NCBI GenBank assembly: GCA_030649335.1
Contig: JAUSLL010000045.1
Span: 1-64,000 of the forward strand
Direction of reading: 5' to 3'
From: Parvibaculum sp.
Lineage (GTDB): Bacteria > Pseudomonadota > Alphaproteobacteria > Parvibaculales > Parvibaculaceae
DNA: 64,000 nucleotides
The position numbers and the translations under genes were made by a program. Below, in pieces: positions 1-10,028 of the stretch; within the stretch, counting starts at the first letter, position 1; each line of letters starts with the position of its first letter. A model generated the notes under the pieces. That model was given only the letters and a program-made list of their open reading frames with translations, was not told where the DNA came from and searched no databases.

Positions 1-1148
1 TGACGCAAACCATCTGAACCGTGGCTCATCATGTAGGCGACGGCGCGCACAAACATGCCCATCTGGCCATGGAAAGCGACCATGCGGCCGAAAGGTTGTG
101 TGCCGTCGGCCTTGGCTTCGCCCGGTGTTTCGACGAGGTGAAAACCGTCGGCGCTCTTGACGACATAAGGCAACGGCGCAAAAGGCGCGAGGGCTGCCGA
201 CAAGACAACAGGACCGGCACCGGGACCACCACCGCCATGCGGCGTCGAGAAAGTCTTGTGCAGATTGATATGCATGGCGTCGATGCCGAGGTCGCCGGGG
301 CGCACGCGGCCGACAATGGCGTTGAAGTTTGCACCGTCGCAATAGAAGTAAGCGCCCGCCGCATGCACGGCGTCAGCGATGTCGATGATGTCGCGTTCAA
401 AGAGACCGCAAGTGTTGGGATTGGTCAGCATGATCGCTGCCACGTCCGGCCCGAGCTTTGCCTTGAAGGCGGCAAGATCAACGCGACCATCTTCGGTCGC
501 GGGGATCGCGTCAACTTTGTAATTCAATAGTGCGGCTGTCGCGGGATTGGTGCCGTGAGCCGATTCCGGCACGAGGATACGCGTGCGGGTTTCGCCTTCA
601 CCGCGCGCTTCGAGCGCTGCGCGAATGGCCATCATGCCGCAAAGCTCGCCATGCGCGCCTGCCTTTGGCGAAAGCGCCACAGCGGGCATGCCGGTGAGTT
701 CCATCAACCAATGAGACAGTGTGTCCATCAGTTCAAGCGCGCCCTGCACGGTCTTCTGTGGCTGCAGCGGATGCACATCGCCAAAGCCTGCGAGCCGCGC
801 CATTTTTTCGTTGAGGCGCGGGTTGTGCTTCATCGTGCAGGAACCGAGCGGATAGAGGCCCGCGTCGATTGAATAGTTCTTGCGTGACAGGCGCACGAAA
901 TGGCGCATGACATCGGGCTCGGACACGCCGGGAAGACCGATGCGCGCTTTGCGCTCCATCGTGCCGAGGCGGGACGTGAAGGCCTCTGGCTCGTCGAGAT
1001 CGACGCCGCAGGCGCCGGGATTGTCGAGTTCGAAAATCAACGGTTCTTCGAGACGCAGGCCGCGATTACCCGTGTAGGTTTCGATGGCGCTTGATGAGCT
1101 TGTTGTTCCGGTGCCGGTCGGACGGCCCTGATTATTCATGGCTGACAT
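1..1148 (-). CDS. gcvPB: glycine dehydrogenase (aminomethyl-transferring) subunit 2, 3'-truncated by window edge
   Basis: C-terminal half-enzyme of the two-subunit P protein, which decarboxylates glycine and hands the aminomethyl group to lipoyl-GcvH. About 382 codons are visible; the family is usually near 500, so the C-terminus lies beyond base 1. The reading frame contains LSRKNYSIDAGLYPLGSCTM early, as in this family, and the PLP-lysine motif HINLHKTFSTPHGGGGPG near positions 220-275 of the window, so this subunit carries the cofactor lysine. The start ATG overlaps the gcvPA stop (TGATG), with GGAGG seven bases upstream inside gcvPA, which points to translational coupling. A second ATG three codons later (1139) is possible. 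Last visible gene of the gcvT-gcvH-gcvPA-gcvPB operon. Confidence 0.95.
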   Translation of the reverse strand, partial: MSAMNNQGRPTGTGTTSSSSAIETYTGNRGLRLEEPLIFELDNPGACGVDLDEPEAFTSRLGTMERKARIGLPGVSEPDVMRHFVRLSRKNYSIDAGLYPLGSCTMKHNPRLNEKMARLAGFGDVHPLQPQKTVQGALELMDTLSHWLMELTGMPAVALSPKAGAHGELCGMMAIRAALEARGEGETRTRILVPESAHGTNPATAALLNYKVDAIPATEDGRVDLAAFKAKLGPDVAAIMLTNPNTCGLFERDIIDIADAVHAAGAYFYCDGANFNAIVGRVRPGDLGIDAMHINLHKTFSTPHGGGGPGAGPVVLSAALAPFAPLPYVVKSADGFHLVETPGEAKADGTQPFGRMVAFHGQMGMFVRAVAYMMSHGSDGLR

Positions 1149-2494
1149 CACAGCACCTCCTTCAACGCTGATACATATGCGGCGCGGTCATCATCCGTGT
1201 TGATTTCGGTGGAAGCGACGATCAGTAGATTTTCAACCGATGCATCATCGGGAATGAGGCGGCTCACGGGCAATCCGCCGATGACATTGCGCTCGGCCAG
1301 TGCGTCCACAATGCCGGCGGCAGAGCGAGGCAGGCGGATCGTGAATTCATTGAAGAAGCTGCTACTCAACACCTCAACGTCTTTGACGCTTTGCAAACCA
1401 TCCGCGAGTTTCACAGCATTGGCGTGGTTGATGCGCGCGAGCCGCTTAAAACCATCCTCGCCCAGAAGCGACAGATGGATGGTGAAGGCAAGGCAGCACA
1501 GACCGGAATTGGTGCAGATGTTCGATGTCGCCTTTTCGCGGCGGATATGCTGCTCGCGCGTCGAAAGCGTCAGCACGAAGCCACGATCACCGACAGCGTC
1601 CGCGGTCTCACCGCACAAGCGCCCCGGCATCTGGCGCACATATTTTGTTTTGGTGGCGAAGAGGCCGACATAGGGTCCGCCAAAGTTGAGGCCGTTACCT
1701 ATGGACTGGCCTTCGCCGACAACGATGTCGGCGCCCATTTCACCGGGCGGTGTGGTGAGGCCGAGCGCCACGATCTCGGTGATGACAGCGATCAGCAACG
1801 CGCCCTTGGCGTGGGCGGCATCGGCGATGGCGCGAAGGTCAATGAGATCGCCGAAGAAGCTCGGACCTTGCACAACGACGCAGCTCGTGTCGTCGGCAAT
1901 GCGCGCAATGATGTCTTCCGTTGTGCCGGAGACGGCAGGCGGCATGGCTTCGACCGTATAGCCGCCGACTTCGGAAATGTTTTCGACCACCGCTCGGTAA
2001 TGCGGATGAAGCGTGCCGGACAACACTGCCTTTTTGCGCTTCGTCACGCGATGCGCCATCAGCACCGCCTCGCCGCAAGCCGTCGAGCCGTCGTACATGG
2101 AGGCGTTGGCCACATCCATGCCGGTGAGCATTGCCACCTGCGTCTGAAACTCGAACAGATATTGCAGCGTGCCTTGCGTGATTTCCGGCTGATAGGGCGT
2201 GTAGGAGGTGAGGAATTCCGAACGCTGGATCAGATGATCGACCGTTGACGGCACATGATGACGATAGGCCCCTGCACCGACGAAAAACGGAACCGACCCT
2301 GCCGAGACATTCTTTGCCGCCATTTTGGACAGCGCACGCTCGACATCCAATTCGCCTTTGCGCTTCGGCAGGTCAACGAGCCCGCTGCGCTTGGCGCGGT
2401 CGGGCACGTCGCAGAAAAGATCATCGATGGATTTAGCACCGATGACGCCGAGCATATCGCGGCGGTCATTGTCGGTCAGGGGCAAATAACGCAT
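1148..2494 (-). CDS. gcvPA: glycine dehydrogenase (aminomethyl-transferring) subunit 1
   Basis: N-terminal half-enzyme of the split P protein of the glycine cleavage system, 448 residues, the usual length. It opens with [15 protein letters not shown], typical of GcvPA, and has the conserved [19 protein letters not shown]-type block near residue 95 and [20 protein letters not shown] near residue 260. It does not hold the PLP lysine; it pairs with GcvPB to build the active site. The ribosome-binding site is weak (GTCTTTCAC before the ATG), and 76 bases separate it from gcvH, so expression probably depends on the upstream promoter and riboswitch. Confidence 0.96.
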   Translation of the reverse strand: MRYLPLTDNDRRDMLGVIGAKSIDDLFCDVPDRAKRSGLVDLPKRKGELDVERALSKMAAKNVSAGSVPFFVGAGAYRHHVPSTVDHLIQRSEFLTSYTPYQPEITQGTLQYLFEFQTQVAMLTGMDVANASMYDGSTACGEAVLMAHRVTKRKKAVLSGTLHPHYRAVVENISEVGGYTVEAMPPAVSGTTEDIIARIADDTSCVVVQGPSFFGDLIDLRAIADAAHAKGALLIAVITEIVALGLTTPPGEMGADIVVGEGQSIGNGLNFGGPYVGLFATKTKYVRQMPGRLCGETADAVGDRGFVLTLSTREQHIRREKATSNICTNSGLCCLAFTIHLSLLGEDGFKRLARINHANAVKLADGLQSVKDVEVLSSSFFNEFTIRLPRSAAGIVDALAERNVIGGLPVSRLIPDDASVENLLIVASTEINTDDDRAAYVSALKEVL

Positions 2495-2570
2495 GTGAAA
2501 GACCAGAGGTTTTTGATTTCAGATAATTATAAATACGAGTGGCCGATGAATACGGACCACCCGGAAAAAA

Positions 2571-2948
2571 TCAGGCCAGACCTTCGAGGAAGGCTTTGTA
2601 GGCGTCTTCGTCCATCAGCTTGGCGAGTTCGCTTGTGTCCGACAGTTTGATTTTCACAAACCAGCCGCGACCCATCGCGTCTTCATTGACGCCGCCGGGC
2701 GCACCTTCGAGGTCGGCGTTGACTTCGACCACTTCGCCGGAGACGGGCGCATAGACTTCGCTCGCCGCCTTCACGCTTTCGACAACCGCGGCTTCATCGC
2801 CCGCTGCCATCGCCTTGCCGACTTCGGGCAATTCGACATAGACAACGTCGCCAAGTTGTTCCTGGGCGTAGTCGGTAATGCCGATCGTCGCCGTATTGCC
2901 TTCGACGCGCACCCATTCGTGCTGATCGGTAAAACGTATCTCGCTCAT
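2571..2948 (-). CDS. gcvH: glycine cleavage system H protein
   Basis: Lipoyl carrier protein that shuttles the aminomethyl group from P to T protein and electrons to the L protein. It has 125 residues, normal for the family. The lipoylation site is Lys60 in [20 protein letters not shown]-terminal [11 protein letters not shown] and [12 protein letters not shown] are also diagnostic. The start ATG follows GAGGAACAAG. The gene lies 32 bases downstream of gcvT in the same operon. Confidence 0.97.
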   Translation of the reverse strand: MSEIRFTDQHEWVRVEGNTATIGITDYAQEQLGDVVYVELPEVGKAMAAGDEAAVVESVKAASEVYAPVSGEVVEVNADLEGAPGGVNEDAMGRGWFVKIKLSDTSELAKLMDEDAYKAFLEGLA

Positions 2949-2980
2949 CTCTTGTTCCTCGTCTCTCTAAAGTATCTGGA

Positions 2981-4126
2981 TTATTTCGTAGCGGGGCGGT
3001 GAAAACGCTTTTCGACAAAGGGCAGCGCGACAATTTTTGCCGGACGACCTTTGCCTCTCACCATCAACTCAACATCTGTGCCGACCTTGGCAAACGCCGT
3101 TTCGACGTAACCCATGGCAATCGGCCCGCCGACAGTGGGGCCGTAGCTGCCGCTTGTGATTTCGCCGATGACTTTGCCGGATGCGTCCACGACTTCCGTG
3201 TGATCACGCGCGGGCGCTTTGCCGTCGGGCAGAATACCGACGCGCTTGCGCGACACGCCATCTGCGATCTGCGCCATGATGATGGATGCACCGGGGAAAT
3301 TTGCTTCAGCGCGACGGCGTTTGCCGATGGCCCAGCCGAGCCCCCCTTCGATGGGTGTGGTCGTCTCGTCAATGTCGTGACCGTAGAGGCAGAGCCCCGC
3401 CTCGAGCCGCAAGCTGTCGCGCGCGCCAAGCCCGATGGGTTTGACCTCTGCCTCAGCGAGCAATTTCTTTGAGAGTTCCACGACCTTGTCGGCGGGCACG
3501 GAAATTTCGTTGCCGTCTTCGCCGGTATAGCCAGAGCGGCTGACGTAGCACGGGATGCCGGCCACATCCATGTCGCGCGAAGTCATGAAATCCATGTCCT
3601 TCACGGCAGGCGCAAAGCGCGTGAGCACCTCAACGGCTTTCGGTCCCTGCAGCGCAATCAGCGCGCGGTCTTCAATGCGGTTGAGTTTAACGCCAGCAGG
3701 CAGGTTTGCTTCGATATGTGCAAAATCCTGATGCTTGCAGGCGGCGTTGACGATGATGAAAAGCGTGCCGTCGCGCGTTGTGCGCGTGACCATCAGATCG
3801 TCGCGGATGCCACCTTTGTCGTTGAGCAACAGCGTGTAGCGGATGGCACCGGGTGTGAGGCCCGCAATATCGCCCGGCACGAGCGCTTCGAGCGCGGCTG
3901 AAACTGTTGCGTGATCCGGCCCGACAAGAAACGCCTGCCCCATGTGGGACACATCAAAAAGACCTGCGGCAGCGCGCGTGTGCAAATGCTCGGTGAGCAC
4001 GCCGTCTTTATATTGAACAGGCATGTCATAGCCTGCAAAAGGCACCATCTTTGCGCCGAGCTCAATGTGGAGCGCATGCAAGGGCGTGACTTCGAGGTTT
4101 TCGGGGGCAGCGTGATCTGTGGTCAT
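2981..4126 (-). CDS. gcvT: glycine cleavage system aminomethyltransferase T
   Basis: Tetrahydrofolate-dependent aminomethyltransferase: releases ammonia and forms 5,10-methylene-THF from the aminomethyl-lipoyl arm of GcvH. Motifs include TPLHALHIELGAKMVPFAGY at the N-terminus, GLFDVSHMGQ, the folate-domain block SRSGYTGEDGNEI and SYGPTVGGPIAMGYV near the C-terminus. The start used is the MTTDHAAPEN methionine (381 aa); an in-frame ATG nine codons upstream (4153) is possible, and neither has a clear ribosome-binding site. First gene of the operon, directly downstream of the tandem glycine riboswitch. Confidence 0.95.
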   Translation of the reverse strand: MTTDHAAPENLEVTPLHALHIELGAKMVPFAGYDMPVQYKDGVLTEHLHTRAAAGLFDVSHMGQAFLVGPDHATVSAALEALVPGDIAGLTPGAIRYTLLLNDKGGIRDDLMVTRTTRDGTLFIIVNAACKHQDFAHIEANLPAGVKLNRIEDRALIALQGPKAVEVLTRFAPAVKDMDFMTSRDMDVAGIPCYVSRSGYTGEDGNEISVPADKVVELSKKLLAEAEVKPIGLGARDSLRLEAGLCLYGHDIDETTTPIEGGLGWAIGKRRRAEANFPGASIIMAQIADGVSRKRVGILPDGKAPARDHTEVVDASGKVIGEITSGSYGPTVGGPIAMGYVETAFAKVGTDVELMVRGKGRPAKIVALPFVEKRFHRPATK

Positions 4127-4191
4127 CAGGGCTTTCAAATTCGCGCGAATCATCGAGGACTGCCACGCGATGACCTCACGTCATCGTGTAG

Positions 4192-4392
4192 CGCCCCCTC
4201 TGTCGCGGAACCTGAGAGATTTCGCGGGACGGCTAATCAGCCGGTCCGCTTACGCCCGTCGGTGAGACAAGCCGAATGTGGCTCATCTGCTTTCCAGAGA
4301 TTCATCCCCCTGCGGTCCTTTTTGCCTGAGAGTTTCCGGGGCGGTTGCTCCTTCGGCGCCGGGGCTCTAAGACCCCGATCTCTCCCGCAGAG
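4192..4392 (-). promoter_or_regulatory. tandem glycine riboswitch
   Basis: Read on the minus strand, this leader holds two glycine aptamers in series. Aptamer 1 (about 4308-4392) begins GCGGGAGAG and contains GCGCCGAAGGAGCAACCGCC and GGAAACTCTCAGGCAAAAAG, the signature core of the glycine riboswitch. Aptamer 2 (about 4192-4307) contains TCTCTGGAAAG, CACCGACGGGCGTAAGCGG and AAATCTCTCAGGTTCCGCGACAGAGGGG. A 7-bp hairpin (CGATGAC/GTCATCG, 4168-4186) between aptamer 2 and gcvT may belong to the expression platform. The family normally switches gcv genes on when glycine is high. Confidence 0.93.
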
Positions 4393-4427
4393 TTCATGTG
4401 TATGGCTCTGTATCGGTATTGGCGCCG

Positions 4428-4455
4428 ATCATATGGGGCTTGGGCAATGAGTCAA
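4428..4455 (-). promoter_or_regulatory. probable sigma70-type promoter of the gcv operon
   Basis: On the minus strand, TTGACT (4455-4450) and TATGAT (4433-4428) are separated by 16 bases. Transcription would begin near 4421, about 30 bases before the first riboswitch aptamer, which is the expected geometry. Inferred from consensus matching only. Confidence 0.6.
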
Positions 4456-4514
4456 TTGCGCCAAAGCCGCGCGTCCCGAAATTCGGGCGTTTTCCACGGG
4501 ATTCAGCGGTTTGC

Positions 4515-5156
4515 TTATTGCAGCGGCCCGACTGTCGCCTTGCGGTTGTAATCGAGCTGGCTCTGGCTCACCTGAAAACCGACCAGAAACACATAAGAGC
4601 TGCCATTTTGGTCATCACGATAGGGAACGACCGTGCCTTCGACGCTCTTCAAGAATCGCACCTGGCGTTCCTTGTCAAAATCGATCGGGATGTCATAGAT
4701 CTGCTTGCTCACCTTTGCGCCGTCAATACGGGTCACGGCGAGGAAGCCTTTAAGCGACATCTCGCTGTTGGTGGCGGCAGGTCCCATCACGGCCAGCCCG
4801 TTAAAGGCCAAATCGACCGAAATGGTTTTGTCCTCGATGTCATATTTGCATTGGATCGCGGCCTTGCTGATTTCAGCCCGAACAACGACGTCTGTCAGAT
4901 CTTGCCCCTGACCGTTGAAAACCGTGATCCGGTCCGCCCCGTCGAGCACGCCGACCGTCGGGCAGGGCTTGGGTGCCACTGCCGCGATTTCAGCCATCAC
5001 GTCGTCCTCATCACTGCCCATACCGAGCCAGCTGCAACCGCCCAGCGCCAGCGGGGCCAAGACAATCAATGCCAAAGCAGCGATACGGGAGGCGGAAGGC
5101 GAAGTGCGCAGCGCGCCCTGTCGTTCGGTTGAAAACGGCATTATTGGCTCACTCAT
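4515..5156 (-). CDS. predicted lipoprotein of unknown function
   Basis: I do not recognise a characterised function. The product (213 aa from the chosen Met) has a hydrophobic segment around residues 25-40 ending in LALGGC, a good lipobox with Cys41 as the lipidated residue, so it should be anchored in the outer or inner membrane facing the periplasm. The mature part starts with an acidic linker (SDEDDVMAEI) and continues as a soluble, probably beta-rich domain with TVFNGQGQDLTDVVVRAEIS. The frame is open for 32 further codons upstream, but MSEPIMPFS fits a signal peptide better. It is transcribed away from ispH, with 223 bases between them. Confidence 0.75.
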   Translation of the reverse strand: MSEPIMPFSTERQGALRTSPSASRIAALALIVLAPLALGGCSWLGMGSDEDDVMAEIAAVAPKPCPTVGVLDGADRITVFNGQGQDLTDVVVRAEISKAAIQCKYDIEDKTISVDLAFNGLAVMGPAATNSEMSLKGFLAVTRIDGAKVSKQIYDIPIDFDKERQVRFLKSVEGTVVPYRDDQNGSSYVFLVGFQVSQSQLDYNRKATVGPLQ

Positions 5157-5379
5157 CTGTTTTGCTGGTGAAAGGTCCGGTTGAGAAAACGGCGGCGGCG
5201 GGTTATTTCCGGCATTCTTGACATCCGCCCGCTGCCTCCCTTTATTTCTCATGAGAGACGCGCTGCGAAAGCGTTGTATTTCATAGTGTTAGCTGGCAAA
5301 AGCCTGCGTACACAGTCGCCGCACTTTATCGGACTGTCCGCTATGCTACAAGCTAAGGCACACCTCAAACGAGCTTGTC

Positions 5380-6333
5380 ATGACCGATGCCGCCCCCGCC
5401 CTGACCCTCATCCTTGCGAGCCCGCGCGGCTTTTGCGCAGGCGTGGACAGGGCTATCCAGATCGTTGAAACGGCGCTCGATAAATTCGGGCCGCCGGTTT
5501 ATGTGCGCCACGAAATTGTGCATAACCGGTTTGTCGTCGAAGCACTTGAACGCAAAGGCGCGATTTTTGTCGAGGAACTCGACGAAGTGCCGGAAGGCGG
5601 CAAAGTCATTTTCTCCGCGCATGGCGTCCCGAAATCCGTGCCGGCGGCGGCTGAAGCCCGCGAGCTGATTTATTTCGATGCCACCTGCCCGCTCGTTTCC
5701 AAAGTTCACATCGAAGCCGGACGCCTGCAAGAACGCGGGCTGCAAATTCTGCTCATCGGTCACGCCGGTCATCCCGAAGTGATCGGCACCATGGGGCAAC
5801 TGCCCGAAGGCGCGGTGACGCTTGTTGAAACGCTCGCTGATGTTGAAAAATTCACGCCTGCCGATGCATCAAAACTCGCCTTTGTAACGCAGACGACATT
5901 GTCGGTGGATGACACGGCGGAGATGGTTGCGGCCCTCAAGCGCCGCTTCCCCGATATCGTCGCGCCGCATAAGGAAGACATCTGCTACGCCACAACGAAC
6001 AGGCAGGATGCGGTCAAGACAATCGCGCCACGCGCCGAAGCGATGCTGGTGATCGGCGCGCCCAATTCGTCGAACTCGATGCGTCTCGTTGAAGTTGCCG
6101 AACGCGCGGGCTGCAGCTATGCGGCGCTTGTACAGCGCGCCGCCGACATTGATTGGGCCGCGCTTGGTACACCGCGCACGGTCGGGCTTACCGCTGGCGC
6201 GAGCGCGCCGGAAGTTCTGGTTGATGAAGTGATTGCGGCCTTCCGCGAACGCTTCGATGTGACGCTCGAAATGGCAGAGACTGTGCGCGAAAGCGTACAG
6301 TTCAAATTGCCACGCGCGCTCATCGGCGAATAG
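5380..6333 (+). CDS. ispH: 4-hydroxy-3-methylbut-2-enyl diphosphate reductase
   Basis: Last enzyme of the MEP pathway: reductive dehydroxylation of HMBPP to IPP and DMAPP by an iron-sulfur protein. The three cluster-binding cysteines are visible in [13 protein letters not shown] (Cys19), [12 protein letters not shown] and [25 protein letters not shown] and [12 protein letters not shown] are also characteristic. Length 317 aa is normal. It heads a tight plus-strand run ispH-thrB-rnhA. In many rhizobia the same three genes directly follow SURF1; here they are about 12 kb from it and in opposite orientation. Confidence 0.97.
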   Translation: MTDAAPALTLILASPRGFCAGVDRAIQIVETALDKFGPPVYVRHEIVHNRFVVEALERKGAIFVEELDEVPEGGKVIFSAHGVPKSVPAAAEARELIYFDATCPLVSKVHIEAGRLQERGLQILLIGHAGHPEVIGTMGQLPEGAVTLVETLADVEKFTPADASKLAFVTQTTLSVDDTAEMVAALKRRFPDIVAPHKEDICYATTNRQDAVKTIAPRAEAMLVIGAPNSSNSMRLVEVAERAGCSYAALVQRAADIDWAALGTPRTVGLTAGASAPEVLVDEVIAAFRERFDVTLEMAETVRESVQFKLPRALIGE

Positions 6334-6346
6334 GGGCGCGGCAGGA

Positions 6347-7312
6347 ATGGCGGTTTACACGGAAGTTGCAGACGAGGAGCTTGAAGCTTTTCTCGAACCT
6401 TACGGCCTTGGTCAGTTGCTGTCCTACAAGGGCATTGCCGAGGGCGTTGAAAACTCCAACTTCATGCTCCACACGGACAAGGGCATTTTTTTTCTGACGC
6501 TTTATGAAAAGCGCGTCGATGCTAATGACCTGCCTTTCTTTCTGGGCCTAATGGATCATCTGGCTGCCAAGGGCATCGCTTGCCCTGTGCCGCTCCACGA
6601 CCGCGACGGTAAAGCACTCAGCGAACTCGCCGGTCGCCCGGCGGCACTCATCAGCTATCTCGAAGGCGTGTCGGTCAAACGTCCGCAGCCTCGCCATTGT
6701 GCTGCCATCGGTCGGGCGCTCGCCGAGTTCCATCTCGCCGGACGCGACTTCAAATTGTCGCGCGCCAATGCGCTCAGCGTGTCCGGCTGGCGGCCATTGT
6801 TCGAGGCAAGCCGCGCGCAAGCCGATGGCGTTCTCGCGGGTCTCGCGAGTGACCTCGAAAGTGAACTGACGCTGCTTGAGCGCGACTGGCCGCGCGACCT
6901 GCCACAAGGCATCATTCATGCCGATGCTTTTCCCGATAACGTCTTTTTTCTTGGCGAAAAATTCAGCGGCATTTTTGATTTCTATTTCGCCTGCAATGAT
7001 GCACTCGCCTATGACCTCGCGATCTGTCTCAACGCCTGGTGCTTTGAACACGACGGCGCGTTCAACATCACCAAGGCGCGGGCGCTGTTGCAGGCCTATA
7101 CAGAGGTGCGTCCATTGAACGCCGACGAACTCGCTGCCCTGCCCTTGCTCGCCCGCGGCAGCGCCATGCGTTTCCTGCTGACGCGCCTTTACGACTGGCT
7201 CAACCGCCAGCCCGGTGCACTGGTCAGCCCCAAGAACCCTATCGAGTATGTGCGCCGCCTGCGTTTCCATCGCGGCGTCACCTCGCCATCCGGCTACGGG
7301 CTCGACGCATGA
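6347..7312 (+). CDS. thrB: homoserine kinase (ThrB2/APH-like type)
   Basis: Phosphorylates homoserine for threonine synthesis. The protein (321 aa) belongs to the aminoglycoside-phosphotransferase-like homoserine kinases of alphaproteobacteria rather than the GHMP type: [18 protein letters not shown] at the N-terminus, the catalytic-loop [13 protein letters not shown] (about residues 190-202) and [17 protein letters not shown] for metal binding. It starts 13 bases after ispH and overlaps rnhA by four bases (ATGA). Its pathway partner thrC is in the window at 15863-17269. Confidence 0.95.
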   Translation: MAVYTEVADEELEAFLEPYGLGQLLSYKGIAEGVENSNFMLHTDKGIFFLTLYEKRVDANDLPFFLGLMDHLAAKGIACPVPLHDRDGKALSELAGRPAALISYLEGVSVKRPQPRHCAAIGRALAEFHLAGRDFKLSRANALSVSGWRPLFEASRAQADGVLAGLASDLESELTLLERDWPRDLPQGIIHADAFPDNVFFLGEKFSGIFDFYFACNDALAYDLAICLNAWCFEHDGAFNITKARALLQAYTEVRPLNADELAALPLLARGSAMRFLLTRLYDWLNRQPGALVSPKNPIEYVRRLRFHRGVTSPSGYGLDA

Positions 7313-7764
7313 CTGCGAGCGATATGGTTGAAATTTTCACCGATGGGGCCTGCTCGGGTAACCCCGGCCCCGGCGGCTGGGGTGCACTCATGTCCTACAA
7401 AGGCACCGTAAAAGAAATCTGCGACGGCGAACCGCTGACGACAAATAACCGCATGGAACTGTTGGCCGCGATTATGTCGCTCGAAACATTAAAGCGTCCG
7501 GCTGTTGTCAAACTCAATACGGACTCGACCTATTTGCGCGACGGCATCACCAAATGGATTCACAATTGGAAGCGCAATGGCTGGCGCACGTCTGACAAGA
7601 AACCTGTGAAGAATGCGGACCTCTGGCAGCGGCTTGAAAAGGCCATCGAGATTCACGAAGTGAGTTGGCATTGGGTCAAAGGCCATGCAGGTCACGATGG
7701 CAATGAACGTGCCGACGAATTGGCACGACGCGGCATGGAACCCTTTTTGAAGAGCCCGAGATAA
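7309..7764 (+). CDS. rnhA: ribonuclease HI
   Basis: Cleaves RNA in RNA-DNA hybrids, removing R-loops and primers. The catalytic carboxylates appear in [17 protein letters not shown] (Asp12), [10 protein letters not shown] (Glu), [12 protein letters not shown] (Asp) and [12 protein letters not shown] (Asp). Length 151 aa matches bacterial RNase HI. The start overlaps the thrB stop by four bases; an internal ATG five codons later is an alternative. Confidence 0.97.
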   Translation: MTASDMVEIFTDGACSGNPGPGGWGALMSYKGTVKEICDGEPLTTNNRMELLAAIMSLETLKRPAVVKLNTDSTYLRDGITKWIHNWKRNGWRTSDKKPVKNADLWQRLEKAIEIHEVSWHWVKGHAGHDGNERADELARRGMEPFLKSPR

Positions 7765-7779
7765 ACATAGACATGAAAA

Positions 7780-7828
7780 CGGGGGCCCGCACCGGCATCA
7801 CCGGCGCAAGGCCCCCGCATATATTTCG
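7780..7828. terminator. bidirectional terminator between rnhA and the peroxiredoxin gene
   Basis: GGGGGCC (7781-7787) pairs with GGCCCCC (7810-7816), and the loop has a further CCGG...CCGG stem. The genes on either side converge. On the minus strand the stem is followed by GTTTTC, on the plus strand by an AT-rich stretch, so it probably serves mainly the peroxiredoxin transcript. Confidence 0.65.
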
Positions 7829-7829
7829 T

Positions 7830-8315
7830 TCAGATCTGGCCGAGGATCGTATCGGCACCGGAGACTTTCGCTTCGCCCGGGTTCGGCTCTTTGTTGATCG
7901 ACTTCACGACTCCATCATCGACCAGCATCGAATAGCGCAGGCTGCGCGTGCCCATGCCGAAGCCCGAACCGTCAAACGACAGGCCGAGCGCTTTCGTGAA
8001 ATCGCCGTTGCCGTCGCCGAGCATTGTCACTTTGTCGTCGGCGCCCTGTGCCTTGCCCCAAGCGCCCATGACGAACGCGTCATTGACCGAGACGCAGGCG
8101 ATCTCATCAACGCCCTTGGCTTTGAAATCGGCTGATTTCTGAATGAAGCCCGGCAGGTGCTGGTTGGAACATGTGGGTGTGAACGCGCCGGGGAGCGCGA
8201 ATACGACGACCTTGCGACCCTTGAAATAGTCACCTGTCTTGACCGGTGCCGGACCCTTGTCCGTCAATTTCATCATGGTCACGTCCGGAATTTTATCGCC
8301 AACATTGATGGTCAT
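7830..8315 (-). CDS. peroxiredoxin, Prx5/AhpC-TSA family
   Basis: Thiol peroxidase that reduces hydrogen peroxide and organic hydroperoxides. The peroxidatic cysteine is Cys49 in ALPGAFTPTCSNQHLPGF, the Prx5 signature. The start at 8315 is chosen because AGGAGG sits seven bases upstream; the frame is open 11 codons further but without such a site. The product is 161 residues, typical for bacterial Prx5. One other cysteine (DEIACVSVND) is conserved in many homologues. Monocistronic, ending in a shared terminator with rnhA. Confidence 0.93.
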   Translation of the reverse strand: MTINVGDKIPDVTMMKLTDKGPAPVKTGDYFKGRKVVVFALPGAFTPTCSNQHLPGFIQKSADFKAKGVDEIACVSVNDAFVMGAWGKAQGADDKVTMLGDGNGDFTKALGLSFDGSGFGMGTRSLRYSMLVDDGVVKSINKEPNPGEAKVSGADTILGQI

Positions 8316-8403
8316 GTTTGCCTCCTGCTGTGGTGCCGCCTCGCGCACGGCGTTTTCTAATTGATCGGCATTAAAGCGCCAATTTCAGATTATAACCAGC
8401 CCG

Positions 8404-9195
8404 CTATTTGAGCTTTCGGGTGGCTTCAAGCGCCGTATCCGGCCCTGAAAATGTCAGACGGACCTCTGCCCCGATGAGTGATGCACCGGAATTGTTTTCA
8501 ATTGGCACTTCGTAAGTGATGTCATCGCCTGTGCGCTTTGCACGGGACGCCCCGAACCAGATATTTTTCGGGCCCTCAACAATGACAACGGGCGCATCCG
8601 TCGTCACTTTCAATGTGATGTGAAGCGCATCATCTATGAGCGACACCGTCACATCATCAGGATTTTCTGGCGCGACCGGAACACGATCCAAAAATGTGTT
8701 GATCGCGCTTGTCTCGTTGCCCCGTCGTCCTTCGGGCAGTGTCAAACCAAGCTGCGCTTCAACCGGCACGCAAATATCCAAACATACGCCGTAATACATC
8801 CGGAGTTTGATCTCGACAGGTAACGCGGGGTCAACGGGCACAACACGCAAAGGCCAGATGACATGCGCCGCATAGCCATAGGTCACATCTTCGGGCGCAT
8901 CAAAGCGCTCCGGTACCGGCCACAAAACTTCAACGCTGCGCAAGTTACGTGACCCGGTCCAATCGAACTGCGGGGCGATGCCCGAATCTCCCGGATGACG
9001 CCAGTATGTGTGCCACCCCTCTGCCATTGTGAGCGACAGGCCCGCCATGTAAGCGCCATCGGACGCGACGCCTTCACCTGCAATCAACTCCAGCTTTTCG
9101 CCGGCGGGGCTTTTCGCCTCATCCGCGCAAGCAGACACCGTCAACGCGAAAAGTGCGAAGCACATTGCCACAATCCGATGGACGGCACTCGTCAT
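8404..9195 (-). CDS. periplasmic DsbD N-terminal-domain-like protein
   Basis: Resembles the N-terminal (DsbC-type, PF11412-like) domain of the disulfide reductase DsbD, but the transmembrane and C-terminal thioredoxin parts are absent. MAEGWHTYWRHPGDSG and the YYGVCLDICVPVEAQ block with a Cys-x3-Cys pair are family marks; the pair may be redox active. The N-terminus is a signal sequence ending VSACADEA, which fits a lipobox (VSAC) or a signal peptidase I site. The start at 9195 has GGAAGG upstream; the frame stays open to 9234. A role in electron transfer to periplasmic thiols is inferred. Confidence 0.8.
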   Translation of the reverse strand: MTSAVHRIVAMCFALFALTVSACADEAKSPAGEKLELIAGEGVASDGAYMAGLSLTMAEGWHTYWRHPGDSGIAPQFDWTGSRNLRSVEVLWPVPERFDAPEDVTYGYAAHVIWPLRVVPVDPALPVEIKLRMYYGVCLDICVPVEAQLGLTLPEGRRGNETSAINTFLDRVPVAPENPDDVTVSLIDDALHITLKVTTDAPVVIVEGPKNIWFGASRAKRTGDDITYEVPIENNSGASLIGAEVRLTFSGPDTALEATRKLK

Positions 9196-9399
9196 ACGTA
9201 AAGACCTTCCGCGAAACTTGAACGCATGCGTCAACTTTCTTCTGCCGATAAAACTTTCGCTCGCACCACTCTACACGCAAGATCGCGTGAAAGATTTCTC
9301 GGATTTACGTGACATGAGCCACCAAGCACATGACAATAGGAGCCGGTCAGTGCCGCTGATGTTCAAAGCCGACCCTCAACATGGAGGCAGACATTCCAT

Positions 9400-10020
9400 A
9401 TGCCACGTATGTCGGGAGATTTGAGTTACCAGCCTGACGGGGAAAGTTTCCTCGAAGGCAAGATGCTTATCGCCATGCCGACCATGGGCGACGAGAGGTT
9501 TGCGCGCGCGTTGATCTATATGTGTGTGCATAACCCCGACGGCGCGATGGGCATTGTGGTCAACAAGCCCGCCTCAAACATCACCATGCCGCAGCTCCTG
9601 AACCAGCTCGAAATTCACGTGCCGCATGAAATTCCCGACCTGCACCAGCGCGTCATGGATTGCCCCGTCCTTGCCGGTGGCCCCGTCGAAATCGCGCGCG
9701 GCTTTGTGCTGCATTCGCAGGATTATTATTGCGAAGAATCCACATTACCCGTGGACGATGATATCGGCCTCACCGCCAGCGTCGATATTTTGCGGGCGAT
9801 TGCAGATGGGCGCGGGCCGGACCGCGCCTTGCTGGCTCTCGGCTATGCCGGATGGGCACCTGGTCAGCTTGAGGCGGAAATTCAGTCCAACGGATGGCTT
9901 CATTGCGATCCGGACAAGGAACTCCTTTTTGGCCGGAACATCGGCGCGAAATATCACTGCGCCCTCGCAAAACTCGGCGTGAATATTTCGCTTCTGTCAG
10001 GCGAGGCCGGGCACGCCTGA
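9400..10020 (+). CDS. YqgE/AlgH family protein (UPF0301)
   Basis: Conserved protein of unclear biochemical role, 206 aa. Signature blocks are [49 protein letters not shown] and [21 protein letters not shown] lies 12 bases before the chosen ATG; the Met at residue 4 is an alternative. It stands alone between a divergent DsbD-N-like gene and a convergent GGDEF/EAL gene. Confidence 0.93.
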   Translation: MPRMSGDLSYQPDGESFLEGKMLIAMPTMGDERFARALIYMCVHNPDGAMGIVVNKPASNITMPQLLNQLEIHVPHEIPDLHQRVMDCPVLAGGPVEIARGFVLHSQDYYCEESTLPVDDDIGLTASVDILRAIADGRGPDRALLALGYAGWAPGQLEAEIQSNGWLHCDPDKELLFGRNIGAKYHCALAKLGVNISLLSGEAGHA

Positions 10021-10028
10021 ACGGCTCC

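Noticed and set aside
4475-4500. Palindrome CCCGAAATTCGGG before GTTTTC as a terminator for the lipoprotein gene
   Set aside because: The T run is on the plus strand, whereas the lipoprotein gene is on the minus strand.
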